9,936 bases of DNA from the NCBI GenBank assembly GCA_014379885.1, contig JACMKW010000409.1, positions 1-9,936 on the forward strand, given 5' to 3'. A program made the position numbers and the translations under genes. Positions 1-6,436 of this stretch are shown here, in pieces. Every line of letters starts with the position of its first letter. Positions within the stretch are counted from its first letter, which is position 1. Origin of the DNA: Rhizobacter sp. (GTDB lineage: Bacteria > Pseudomonadota > Gammaproteobacteria > Burkholderiales > Burkholderiaceae). Below the pieces are notes generated by a model that made no database searches, was not told the DNA's origin, and saw only the letters and a program-made list of their open reading frames with translations.

Positions 1-1
1 C

Positions 2-1159
2 CAGGGCGGCTTCCAGGGCCCGGGCCTGTCAGACATCAACGGCTGCGACGGCAACCTCGCTGGCTCCGACATCGCCCAGGTGGTGAGCCGTCTCGACAAC
101 GCGGTAGACCTGGTCGTCAGCGGGCACACCCACGCGGCCTACAACTGCTCGGCCAACACGGTCGATGTGACGAACAGCGGCACCACCATCACCCCGCGCA
201 ACGCCGGCTTGCCCAACATCATCGGCCGTCTGGTGCCGGTGACGAGCGCCAGCGCCTTTGGCCGCGTGCTGACCGACATCGACGTGACGATCGACCCGCG
301 CTCGCGCGACATCACCGCCGTGGCACCCACCAATCGCCTGGTCGACCGAACCAACCCTGCGGTTCAGCCGAGTGCAGAAGTCGCCGCGATCATGAATGGC
401 TACAACGCACTCGTCTCGCCCATCGCCGGCCGCGTGATCGGCGCCATCACCACAGACCTGCCCAATTCGGCGACCGATGCTGCCTGCAACATGCCTGCCG
501 GTGACTTGATCGCCGATGCACAACTGGCCGCGACCGCGCCTGCCGACTTTGGCGGCGCCCAGATCGCCTTCATGAACCGAGGCGGCGTGCGCAGCCCCGG
601 CTTCACCTATGCCAGCAGCGGCACCGAAGGCAACGGCAACGTGACCTATGGCGAAGCTTTCACCGCGCAGCCCTTCGGCAACAGCCTGGTGACGATGACA
701 CTCACCGCACAGGACTTGAAGAACGTGCTCGAGCAGCAGTTCGCCGGATGCCGCGGCCAGGGTGCTGCCACCACGCGACTGATGCTGCCCTCGGCAGGCT
801 TCCGCTACACCTGGGATGGCGCGCTGGCCTGCGATGCACGCATCCGCAACGTCACGCTCACGACCAACGGGCAGGTCGAAACGGTGGTTGATGCCGCCGG
901 TGCCGTGCTCAACCCCACTCGCACGTACCGCGTGACCGTCAACAACTTCATGGCCACAGGGGGCGACGGCTACACGGCCTTCCTGAATGGCACCAACCCG
1001 CTCGGGGGTGCGCAAGACATCGACGCACTGGTGGCGTATCTCGCGGCCTACAACGCGCCAAGCGCGCCCTACAACCCGGCCGACGCGGCACTCGGCAAAC
1101 CGCGCATCAACCGGGTGGGTGGCACCAGCTGCCCAGGCGGCGCCAACGTCAACCCGTGA
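2..1159 (+). CDS. Bifunctional metallophosphatase/5'-nucleotidase, C-terminal part (5' end outside window)
   Basis: Secreted UshA/NucA-type enzyme that removes phosphate from extracellular or periplasmic nucleotides, by family knowledge. The frame is open from base 2, so the gene starts before the window. The GHTH motif at 122-133 is the last metal-binding motif of the calcineurin-like phosphoesterase domain; the earlier metal motifs lie outside. From about 400 on comes the 5'-nucleotidase C-terminal domain. It has NRGGVR at 574-591, QPFGNSL near 670-690 and NNFMATGGDGY near 940-970. These match the substrate-binding Arg and the two base-stacking Phe positions of E. coli UshA. Several cysteines fit an exported, disulphide-containing protein. 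The stop TGA at 1157-1159 overlaps the GTG start of the next gene. The N-terminal signal and exact specificity (nucleotidase, 2',3'-cyclic phosphodiesterase or UDP-sugar hydrolase) cannot be seen here. Confidence 0.9.
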   Translation, partial: QGGFQGPGLSDINGCDGNLAGSDIAQVVSRLDNAVDLVVSGHTHAAYNCSANTVDVTNSGTTITPRNAGLPNIIGRLVPVTSASAFGRVLTDIDVTIDPRSRDITAVAPTNRLVDRTNPAVQPSAEVAAIMNGYNALVSPIAGRVIGAITTDLPNSATDAACNMPAGDLIADAQLAATAPADFGGAQIAFMNRGGVRSPGFTYASSGTEGNGNVTYGEAFTAQPFGNSLVTMTLTAQDLKNVLEQQFAGCRGQGAATTRLMLPSAGFRYTWDGALACDARIRNVTLTTNGQVETVVDAAGAVLNPTRTYRVTVNNFMATGGDGYTAFLNGTNPLGGAQDIDALVAYLAAYNAPSAPYNPADAALGKPRINRVGGTSCPGGANVNP

Positions 1160-2244
1160 CGACTACGAGAGGCGCTGCCTGCTGCGCGGCGCTGGCCCTC
1201 GTGGTGGGCGCCGCCGGCGCACACACCGCGGCCCGACCGGAGGTGGCTGCGCTGCTGCAGCGAGCTGACACCGCCCTGGCCCAAGGCCAGTCAGGTGTCG
1301 CGCAGGCCGCGTTTGAGCAGGCGGCTGCTTTGCAGCATGCCGCTCACATCGAGGTCGGCTGGGTGCGGGCACGCATGCAGGGCGGCGGGTATCGTCAGGC
1401 GATCGCGTTTGCGGCGCATGCGGCCGGTGCCCACCCGGATGAAGCCGAAGGTGCCATCCTGTATGCGCGGCTTCTCAGCCTCGGCGGGCAGCAGGCTGCA
1501 GCCGAGGCAACGCTCGCTCGCGCCAGGCAACGCCTTCCGGGTGACCCAGGCCTTGGCGCACTGACACCGGCCGACTCGTGCCGACCCGTTGCCCGTGATG
1601 CAACCGCCGATGCGACCCATGACGATCTTTCACCACCAACACTGGGCGACGCAGTGCCACGCGACGCGCGGGTGGTCGGTTCAGCCCTGCTGCTGGACGA
1701 CGCACGCCATGCGTTGGTGCCCGCAGGTTTGGTCGCGGGCGAGGGCACGCTGTGGGTTCGCAACGGCCTGGGCCGCACGCGCCAGGCAGAGGTGGTAAGC
1801 CGCGACGACGCAACGGGCACGGCACTGTTGAAGCTTGCCGAGGCGCTCGACTTGCCGGTGCCGCTGACAAGAGCCCCACGCGCCGCGTTTCCCGGCAGCC
1901 CCGCGCATGCGGTGGGCTACCGCAGTGATGGCGCGGGGCGCCCGGCGTGGCCGCAACTCTGTACTGGCTTTCTCGGCGCGCCACCGCGCGAGGGCGGTGC
2001 GCGCGCACTCGGCATCGTCGTGTCACCGGGCACTGCGGGCGCGCCGGTGTACGACGGTGCGGGGCGATTGGTCGGCATCGTGTCGCTCGGTTCAGGCGAC
2101 AGCAAACCGGGGCTGATTTCTGCACATCAGCTGGGCACAATTCCCGTGTCGGCGGATGCCCCCAACGTGCCACTCGACGAGATCTACGAGCGTGCGCTTC
2201 GCAGCAGCCTGCAGCTCATACGGAGCGCCGTGGCAAATAAGTGA
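1156..2244 (+). CDS. Exported TPR protein with an apparently inactive trypsin/HtrA-like domain
   Basis: A 362-residue protein starting at GTG, whose first four bases (GTGA) overlap the stop of the upstream nucleotidase gene. Residues 1-22 look like a signal peptide: Arg at 5, a hydrophobic stretch at about 7-21, and an AGA cleavage candidate. Residues 26-130 are Ala-rich helical pairs of TPR type. Residues 172-312 resemble a trypsin/HtrA fold: GSALLL at 175-180 is like the GSGVII strand, and ATGTALLKL at 219-227 is like the TDIALLKI segment. GTAGAPV at 292-298 is like GNSGGPL, followed by GRLVGIVSLG. By my alignment the catalytic His, Asp and Ser correspond to Leu192, Gly221 and Ala294, so proteolysis is unlikely. 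Cys142 and Cys269 could form a disulphide. I do not recognise a named family. Coupling suggests work alongside the nucleotidase, perhaps as a binding partner, but this is inference. Confidence 0.8.
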   Translation: MTTTRGAACCAALALVVGAAGAHTAARPEVAALLQRADTALAQGQSGVAQAAFEQAAALQHAAHIEVGWVRARMQGGGYRQAIAFAAHAAGAHPDEAEGAILYARLLSLGGQQAAAEATLARARQRLPGDPGLGALTPADSCRPVARDATADATHDDLSPPTLGDAVPRDARVVGSALLLDDARHALVPAGLVAGEGTLWVRNGLGRTRQAEVVSRDDATGTALLKLAEALDLPVPLTRAPRAAFPGSPAHAVGYRSDGAGRPAWPQLCTGFLGAPPREGGARALGIVVSPGTAGAPVYDGAGRLVGIVSLGSGDSKPGLISAHQLGTIPVSADAPNVPLDEIYERALRSSLQLIRSAVANK

Positions 2245-2457
2245 GCGGTTCCGCAGGGCCGCCATTGCTGGATGTGAGGTCGCCGCTCAGGTGCCGAGGC
2301 GGTGCGTAGATCGGTACGAACAGGCCATCGAACAGCATGAATTCAGCAAATCCCCGCCGTAATACGAGGGAAACCCCGGGATGCATCAAAAAGTGCATCA
2401 CGATGATTTTCAAGCGGATTTGTGAGCGGTGAATCACGCTACAACCCGCGAATTCAG
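2245..2457. other. Intergenic stretch, no supported gene
   Basis: About 213 bases between the pseudoprotease stop and the 3' end of the minus-strand tRNA. The part from about 2330 on is more AT-rich than the flanking genes. It holds a direct repeat of TGCATCA (2382-2388 and 2394-2400, 12 bases apart) and two GAATTCAG copies (near 2339 and 2450). I see no convincing rho-independent terminator for either flanking gene: no GC-rich stem followed by a T-run. A 91-codon minus-strand open frame runs through the tRNA and has no recognisable features. Confidence 0.6.
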
Positions 2458-2534
2458 TGGTAGGCCGTGTTGGACTTGAACCAACGACCAAAGGATTATG
2501 AGTCCTCTGCTCTAACCAACTGAGCTAACGGCCC
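2458..2534 (-). tRNA. tRNA with anticodon CAT, probably tRNA-Ile2 (lysidine type)
   Basis: A complete 77-base cloverleaf on the minus strand with encoded CCA at 2460-2458. The acceptor arm is GGGCCGT paired with ACGGCCT, discriminator A. The D arm is GCTC/GAGC, the anticodon arm GAGGA-CTCATAA-TCCTT, and the T arm GTTGG-TTCAAGT-CCAAC. The anticodon CAT is the complement of 2498-2500. A CAT anticodon is shared by initiator tRNA-Met, elongator tRNA-Met and tRNA-Ile2, whose C34 is changed to lysidine by TilS so that it reads AUA. The pairs C4-G69 and C5-G68 and the sequence around the anticodon arm resemble E. coli ileX rather than metT. Initiator type is excluded because the anticodon stem lacks three consecutive G-C pairs. 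The first acceptor pair is G1-U72, slightly unusual. The tRNA call is secure; Ile2 against elongator Met is inference. Confidence 0.95.
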
Positions 2535-2544
2535 GGAGCTGGGC

Positions 2545-2550
2545 ATTGTA
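2545..2550 (-). promoter_or_regulatory. -10 box of the tRNA promoter
   Basis: TACAAT on the minus strand differs from TATAAT at one position. It lies 10 bases before the first tRNA base, which would leave a 5' leader of only about 3-5 bases, normal for a tRNA primary transcript. No good -35 hexamer is seen at 16-18 bases upstream; that region falls inside the dispersed-type repeat at 2564-2589. Cotranscription from hrcA is also possible. Confidence 0.5.
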
Positions 2551-2563
2551 GGGAGGGCACGCT

Positions 2564-2589
2564 GGCTTCGACAGGCTCAGCCCGAACGG
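2564..2589. repeat. Dispersed intergenic repeat of the CTTCGACAGGCTCAG type
   Basis: A 26-base unit with core CTTCGACAGGCTCAG followed by CCCGAACGG. From memory, close variants occur in many copies between genes in Burkholderiales, Xanthomonadales and other bacteria. It can fold: TTCG (2567-2570) pairs with CGAA (2583-2586), and GGC (2574-2576) with GCC (2580-2582), with ACA bulged. It sits between the hrcA stop and the tRNA promoter. A short CGAACGG match recurs near 2620-2626. Only one full copy is visible in this window, so its repeat status rests on memory. Confidence 0.55.
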
Positions 2590-2633
2590 TGGAGGGGGTC
2601 GGAACGTTGGGGGGTCTGCCGAACGGGCTGGGG

Positions 2634-3653
2634 TCACTTCACACTCAGCGCATTGCTCACCAGCCGCGAGGTGATGTCGACGATCTGGATCATGCGGTCG
2701 TAGGCCATGCGGGTGGGCCCGATCACGCCCAGCGTGCCGACCACTTGGCCGTTCACTTCGTAGGGGGCCGACACCACCGACAGCTCTTCGAACGGCACCA
2801 CCATGCTCTCGCCGCCGATGTAGATGCGCACGCCTTCGGCGCGGCTGCTCACGTCGAGCAGGCGCATGAGCTGGGTCTTTTGCTCGAACAGGTCGAACAG
2901 TTTGCGCAAAGATCCCATGTCACTCGAAAAATCTTGCACCGTGAGCAGGTTGCGCTCGCCACTGATGACCACCTGCTCCTGGTTGTCTTGCATGGCGTCG
3001 GCGCCAGTCTGCACGGCGGCCTGCATCAGGGCAGCAATCTCGCCACGCAGCACATCCACTTCGTTCTTCAGGCGCTCGCGCACTTCTTCGATGGTGAGGC
3101 CGGCGTATTGCGCAGTAAGGTAGTTGCTGGCTTCGATGAGTTGGTTCTGTGTGTAGTCTTGTGCGGTGACGATCACGCGGTTTTGCACATCGCCATCGGG
3201 CGCCACCAGAATGACCAGCACGCGCCGTTCAGACAAGCGCAAGAACTCGATGTGGTGGAACACGCTCACTTTGCGCGGCGCGGTGATCACCCCAACGAAG
3301 CTCGACAGGCTGGACAACATTTGCGCCGCATTGGCGATCACACGCTGTGGCTGGTCAGGCTGCAGCTGGTTCTCCAGGTGGGAGTTGCCGGCGCTCAGGT
3401 CGATGGGCTGTGCGGTGAGCATGGTGTCGACGAAAAGGCGGTACCCACGTGCGGTGGGAATGCGCCCGGCGCTGGTGTGGGGGCTGGCGATCAAACCCAG
3501 CTCTTCCAGGTCGGCCATCACATTGCGGATGGTGGCGGGCGACAGGTCGAGCCCCGAAGCGCGCGACAGTGTGCGTGAGCCCACTGGCTGGCCATCGGCA
3601 ATGTAGCGCTCGACAAGCGCTTTCAACAGGGTTCTGGCTCGCTCATCCAACAT
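2634..3653 (-). CDS. hrcA: Heat-inducible transcription repressor HrcA
   Basis: HrcA represses groESL/dnaK-type heat-shock operons by binding CIRCE operators (TTAGCACTC-N9-GAGTGCTAA), and its folding depends on GroEL. The protein has the family's full length, about 339 residues. The N-terminal winged-helix domain (about 1-95) shows [27 protein letters not shown] and [20 protein letters not shown], all hallmarks of HrcA. A GAF-like and dimerisation region follows, with [11 protein letters not shown] and, near the end, [25 protein letters not shown] place the start at the ATG at 3653 (MLDERAR), as in relatives I recall. An in-frame ATG at 3662 adds MKT but overlaps a likely -10 box. No CIRCE element is visible upstream, so autoregulation through a nearby CIRCE is not supported. 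Its targets are not in the window. It is divergent from nadK, a common arrangement. Confidence 0.97.
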   Translation of the reverse strand: MLDERARTLLKALVERYIADGQPVGSRTLSRASGLDLSPATIRNVMADLEELGLIASPHTSAGRIPTARGYRLFVDTMLTAQPIDLSAGNSHLENQLQPDQPQRVIANAAQMLSSLSSFVGVITAPRKVSVFHHIEFLRLSERRVLVILVAPDGDVQNRVIVTAQDYTQNQLIEASNYLTAQYAGLTIEEVRERLKNEVDVLRGEIAALMQAAVQTGADAMQDNQEQVVISGERNLLTVQDFSSDMGSLRKLFDLFEQKTQLMRLLDVSSRAEGVRIYIGGESMVVPFEELSVVSAPYEVNGQVVGTLGVIGPTRMAYDRMIQIVDITSRLVSNALSVK

Positions 3654-3660
3654 GGTTTTC

Positions 3661-3666
3661 ATTGTA
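3661..3666 (-). promoter_or_regulatory. Putative -10 box for hrcA
   Basis: TACAAT on the minus strand, followed by exactly seven bases (GAAAACC) and then the ATG at 3653. A transcript from this box would begin at or next to the A of that ATG, so it would be leaderless. It also overlaps the alternative ATG at 3662, which argues against that start. No clear -35 hexamer is seen. This is inferred from the hexamer match and spacing only. Confidence 0.4.
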
Positions 3667-3706
3667 GGCCGCAGGGGAGTTTGGGCCCTGGCGCGCGCAG
3701 TCGCTG

Positions 3707-3715
3707 TGGTGTAAT
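3707..3715 (+). promoter_or_regulatory. Putative extended -10 box for nadK
   Basis: TGG followed by TGTAAT (hexamer at 3710-3715) fits an extended -10 element (TGn plus TATAAT with one mismatch). The nadK ATG starts only seven bases after the hexamer, so transcription would begin at about 3722-3723, giving a leaderless or nearly leaderless mRNA. In agreement, no Shine-Dalgarno sequence precedes this ATG; the nearest purine-rich stretch (GGGGAG, 3674-3679) is more than 40 bases upstream. No good -35 is seen. Confidence 0.4.
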
Positions 3716-3722
3716 CCCGCGC

Positions 3723-4598
3723 ATGCCTTCACGCTTTCGACACGCCGCACTCGTGGGCAAATACCAGGCCCGGGGCATCCGCGGGGTGCTGGAAGAAATT
3801 GCGCATTTTCTGGTGCGCCAAGGGATAGAGGTCTCGCTCGAACGCGAGACTGCACTGAACACCGGCATCGCCGATTTCAACGCGCTGAGCCCCGCCGAAC
3901 TCGGCAAGCACTGCGACATGGCGGTAGTGGTGGGCGGCGACGGCACCATGCTCGGCATTGCCCGCCAGCTGGCCCGCTTCAACCTTCCGATGGTGGGCAT
4001 CAACACGGGGCGCCTTGGTTTCATCACCGACATTCCCGTGGGCCAGTACGCCGAAGCGCTGGCACCCATCATTGCTGGCGACTACGAAGAAGAGCGCCGC
4101 ACCATGCTCGAAGGCAACGTGTTCCGCGACGACCAGAAGATATTCGACGGCTTTGCCATGAACGACGTGGTGGTTAGCCGCAGTGCCACCGCCAGCATGA
4201 TCGAGGTGAAGGTCGACATCGGCCCGGAGTTCGTGGCCAACCTGCGAGCCGACGGCGTGATCATCGCGTCGCCCACTGGTTCAACGGCCTATGCGCTGTC
4301 GGCCGGTGGGCCAATTCTTCACCCGGGCATTGGCGGCTGGCTGCTGGTGCCCATTGCGCCGCACGATTTGTCGAACCGGCCGATCGTGCTGCCCGACACG
4401 CTCGACATCAGCCTCGAAGTGGTGACCGGCCGCGACGCGAGCGTCAACTTCGACATGCAAAGCCTGGCCAGCCTGTTGCCAGGTGACCGCATCGTGATTC
4501 GCCGTTCCGGCCACCAGGTGCGCTTCTTGCACCCGCGGGGCTGGAGCTACTACGCCACCTTGCGCCGCAAGCTCCACTGGAACGCGGGAGTTACATGA
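3723..4598 (+). CDS. nadK: NAD kinase
   Basis: Cytoplasmic enzyme that phosphorylates NAD to NADP using ATP (or polyphosphate in some bacteria), the only route to NADP. The 291 residues match E. coli NadK (292). The diagnostic GGDGT is at residues 71-75 ([14 protein letters not shown]), and the short NE/D motif is present as ND at 147-148. The glycine-rich [16 protein letters not shown] is at 183-198, followed by [15 protein letters not shown] (211-225) and the Asp-containing [16 protein letters not shown] (242-257). The ATG at 3723 gives [14 protein letters not shown], which fits the family's first strand; an upstream in-frame TTG at 3681 would extend it without homology. It is divergent from hrcA across about 70 bases. 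The following 132-base hairpin-rich spacer separates it from recN. Confidence 0.97.
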   Translation: MPSRFRHAALVGKYQARGIRGVLEEIAHFLVRQGIEVSLERETALNTGIADFNALSPAELGKHCDMAVVVGGDGTMLGIARQLARFNLPMVGINTGRLGFITDIPVGQYAEALAPIIAGDYEEERRTMLEGNVFRDDQKIFDGFAMNDVVVSRSATASMIEVKVDIGPEFVANLRADGVIIASPTGSTAYALSAGGPILHPGIGGWLLVPIAPHDLSNRPIVLPDTLDISLEVVTGRDASVNFDMQSLASLLPGDRIVIRRSGHQVRFLHPRGWSYYATLRRKLHWNAGVT

Positions 4599-4730
4599 GC
4601 CCCCCAGTCGCGTCGCTCCTGCCCCCAAGGGGCGCCAACCCGACGGCCGGGCAAAGCCCGTTCCGTGGGTCGTTGCTTGATGGGCACCTCGCTTCGCCGG
4701 TGCTGGCCGTCAATCAATGGGGTTTTTGAC
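4599..4730. repeat. Hairpin-rich intergenic element between nadK and recN
   Basis: No gene is supported here. Three separate stem-loops are visible. First, GCCCC (4621-4625) pairs with GGGGC (4629-4633). Second, CGGGC (4648-4652) pairs with GCCCG (4656-4660) around AAA, with outer ACGG/CCGT support (4643-4646, 4663-4666). Third, TTGATGG (4677-4683) pairs with CCGTCAA (4707-4713, one G-U pair), continuing as GCACC/GGTGC (4684-4688, 4699-4703) with a TGG bulge. The CCCCCAGTCGC and CCCCCAAGGGG wording resembles intergenic repeats I remember from Burkholderiales. The last hairpin ends four bases before the weak recN ribosome-binding site (ATGGGG, 4718-4722). The T-run at 4723-4727 is too far from the stem for a typical terminator. 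I see no LexA box (CTGT-N8-ACAG). Confidence 0.5.
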
Positions 4731-6434
4731 ATGCTGCGCAGATTGGCTCTTCGCGACTTTGTGATCGTGACCACTTTGGAGGTGGAACTCTCTGGCGGCT
4801 TCTCGGTGCTGACCGGCGAAACCGGCGCCGGCAAGTCCATTTTGATCGACGCACTGCAACTGGCACTGGGCAGCCGGGGTGACGCTGGCGTGGTGCGCGA
4901 AGGTGCGGCCCGCGCCGAGATCACGGCCGAATTCGATTCACCTGCCAGCCTGTCGGCGTGGTTGGACAACGCGGGTTTCGAATCCAGCGACACCTTGCTG
5001 CTGCGCCGTGTGATCGACGCACAAGGCAAGAGCCGCGCATGGGTCAACGGCAGCCCGGCCACGGTGGCGCAGTTGCGTGAAGCCGCTGATCACCTGGTCG
5101 ACATCCATGGCCAGCATGCGTGGCAAAGCCTGACCCGAAGCGCATCGGTGCGCGGCCTGCTCGATGCGTATGCGGGTGTGGACACGGCGCCGCTTGCAGC
5201 CGTGTGGGCGCAATGGAAGGCCGCCGGCGAAGCACTGACGAATGCCCGCTCGCAGCAGGCTGACCTGGAACGCGAACGCGAGCGCCTCGCTTGGCAAGTG
5301 GGCGAAGTCGACAAGCTCGCACCCGGCGCCGATGAATGGGACGAGCTCAACGCCGATCACCAACGCCTGTCGAACGCGCAGTCGCTGATGGACGCGGCAC
5401 GCACCGCGCTCGATGCGATCAGCGATGCTGATGTGAGCGCCGATGGCCTCGCCGGCCGCGCAGCCGATGCACTGCAAAACGTGGCTGAATTTGACACTCG
5501 GCTGGCTGACGTGGCCGGCGTGCTGCAAAGCGCGCAAGCCCAGTTGCAAGATGCAGCGCACACGCTCAGCAGCTACCTTAACCACGCCGAGCTTGAGCCC
5601 GAGCGGCTGCAAGAGCTCGACGAGCGCCTGGCCGCCTGGATGAGCCTGGCCAAACGCTACCGCCGCCCGCCAGCCGAGCTGCCGGCCTTGCTCGCGCAAT
5701 GGAAAGACGAACTGCGCGCACTGGATGCGGCGGCCGATCTCGACGGCCTGGAGCGTGCATTGAAAGAAGCGCAAACCGCGTTCAATACCGAAGCGCGCCG
5801 GGTTTCAGCACAACGCAAGACGGCTGCGCCGAAGTTGGCGGCCGCCGTCACTCAGGCCATGCAGCAACTGGGCATGGCGGGTGGGCGTTTCGAGGTGACC
5901 TTGATTGCACAAGATGCGCCGCAGTCCTTCGGCCTCGAATCGGCCGAGTTTCTGGTCGCCGGCCACGCGGGCAGCACGCCGCGTCCCTTGGCCAAGGTGG
6001 CCTCCGGCGGCGAGCTGTCGCGCATTGCGCTGGCCATTGCCGTCACCACGAGCCAGCTCTCGCAGGGTGGTGAGGCTGCCGGCACGCTGATCTTTGACGA
6101 AGTGGACGCTGGTGTGGGCGGCGCAGTGGCCGACACCGTGGGCCGATTGATGAAACAACTGGGCCGTGACCGCCAGGTAATGGCCGTTACCCATCTGCCG
6201 CAGGTGGCCGCCTGCGCCGACCACCACTTTGTGGTGAGCAAGGCCTTGCATGAAGGCAGCACCCGCAGTGACGTCACCGCAGTAAACGGCGAAGCCCGCG
6301 TGGCCGAAGTGGCGCGCATGCTGGGCGGCGAGCGCTTGTCGGGCACGACGCTGGCCCATGCGCAAGAGCTGCTGGCCGTGGCCGCAGAGTCGAGCAACAA
6401 CGCCCCGGCCGGGCGAGGCCGCAAGCGGACCTGA
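4731..6434 (+). CDS. recN: DNA repair protein RecN
   Basis: SMC-like ATPase that acts early in repair of double-strand breaks by recombination, holding DNA ends and sister chromatids together. The 567-residue protein is close to the usual length (553 in E. coli). Walker A GETGAGKS is at residues 29-36. The middle (about 150-370) is Ala/Glu/Arg-rich coiled coil, the short RecN arms. The ABC signature ASGGELSR is at 424-431 and Walker B LIFDEVD at 453-459, followed by AGVGG and the switch region [18 protein letters not shown]. The ATG at 4731 gives [13 protein letters not shown], which aligns with the start of E. coli RecN. The frame is open upstream to a GTG at 4665, but that extension falls in the repeat element and lacks homology. 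The stop lies two bases before the rapZ ATG, so the two are likely cotranscribed. E. coli recN is SOS-induced; no LexA site is visible here. Confidence 0.97.
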   Translation: MLRRLALRDFVIVTTLEVELSGGFSVLTGETGAGKSILIDALQLALGSRGDAGVVREGAARAEITAEFDSPASLSAWLDNAGFESSDTLLLRRVIDAQGKSRAWVNGSPATVAQLREAADHLVDIHGQHAWQSLTRSASVRGLLDAYAGVDTAPLAAVWAQWKAAGEALTNARSQQADLERERERLAWQVGEVDKLAPGADEWDELNADHQRLSNAQSLMDAARTALDAISDADVSADGLAGRAADALQNVAEFDTRLADVAGVLQSAQAQLQDAAHTLSSYLNHAELEPERLQELDERLAAWMSLAKRYRRPPAELPALLAQWKDELRALDAAADLDGLERALKEAQTAFNTEARRVSAQRKTAAPKLAAAVTQAMQQLGMAGGRFEVTLIAQDAPQSFGLESAEFLVAGHAGSTPRPLAKVASGGELSRIALAIAVTTSQLSQGGEAAGTLIFDEVDAGVGGAVADTVGRLMKQLGRDRQVMAVTHLPQVAACADHHFVVSKALHEGSTRSDVTAVNGEARVAEVARMLGGERLSGTTLAHAQELLAVAAESSNNAPAGRGRKRT

Positions 6435-6436
6435 GC

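Noticed and set aside
29..1015. Long minus-strand open frame opposite the 5'-nucleotidase
   Set aside because: Low-complexity His/Gly/Arg/Val composition typical of the antisense of a high-GC gene; the plus strand carries clear family motifs.
2216..2491. 91-codon minus-strand open frame running from the tRNA
   Set aside because: Its start lies inside the tRNA, it has no recognisable domain, and it overlaps the pseudoprotease end. Frames of this kind are common artefacts next to tRNAs.
2589..3578. 329-codon plus-strand open frame opposite hrcA
   Set aside because: His- and Gln-rich antisense shadow; hrcA on the minus strand has full-length family identity.
3689..3701. CTG-N7-CAG palindrome as a LexA box
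   Set aside because: The spacing is too short for a LexA site (CTG-N10-CAG) and the stretch is simple GC alternation.
3654..3722. CIRCE operator upstream of hrcA
   Set aside because: No TTAGCACTC or GAGTGCTAA-like inverted repeat is present in the intergenic region.
4707..4727. Rho-independent terminator before recN
   Set aside because: The T-run at 4723-4727 starts nine bases after the stem ends and lies within the recN ribosome-binding region, so the geometry is wrong.
4665..4730. GTG-initiated 22-residue N-terminal extension of RecN
   Set aside because: The extension is encoded by the hairpin repeat and has no homology; RecN homologues begin at the ATG at 4731.
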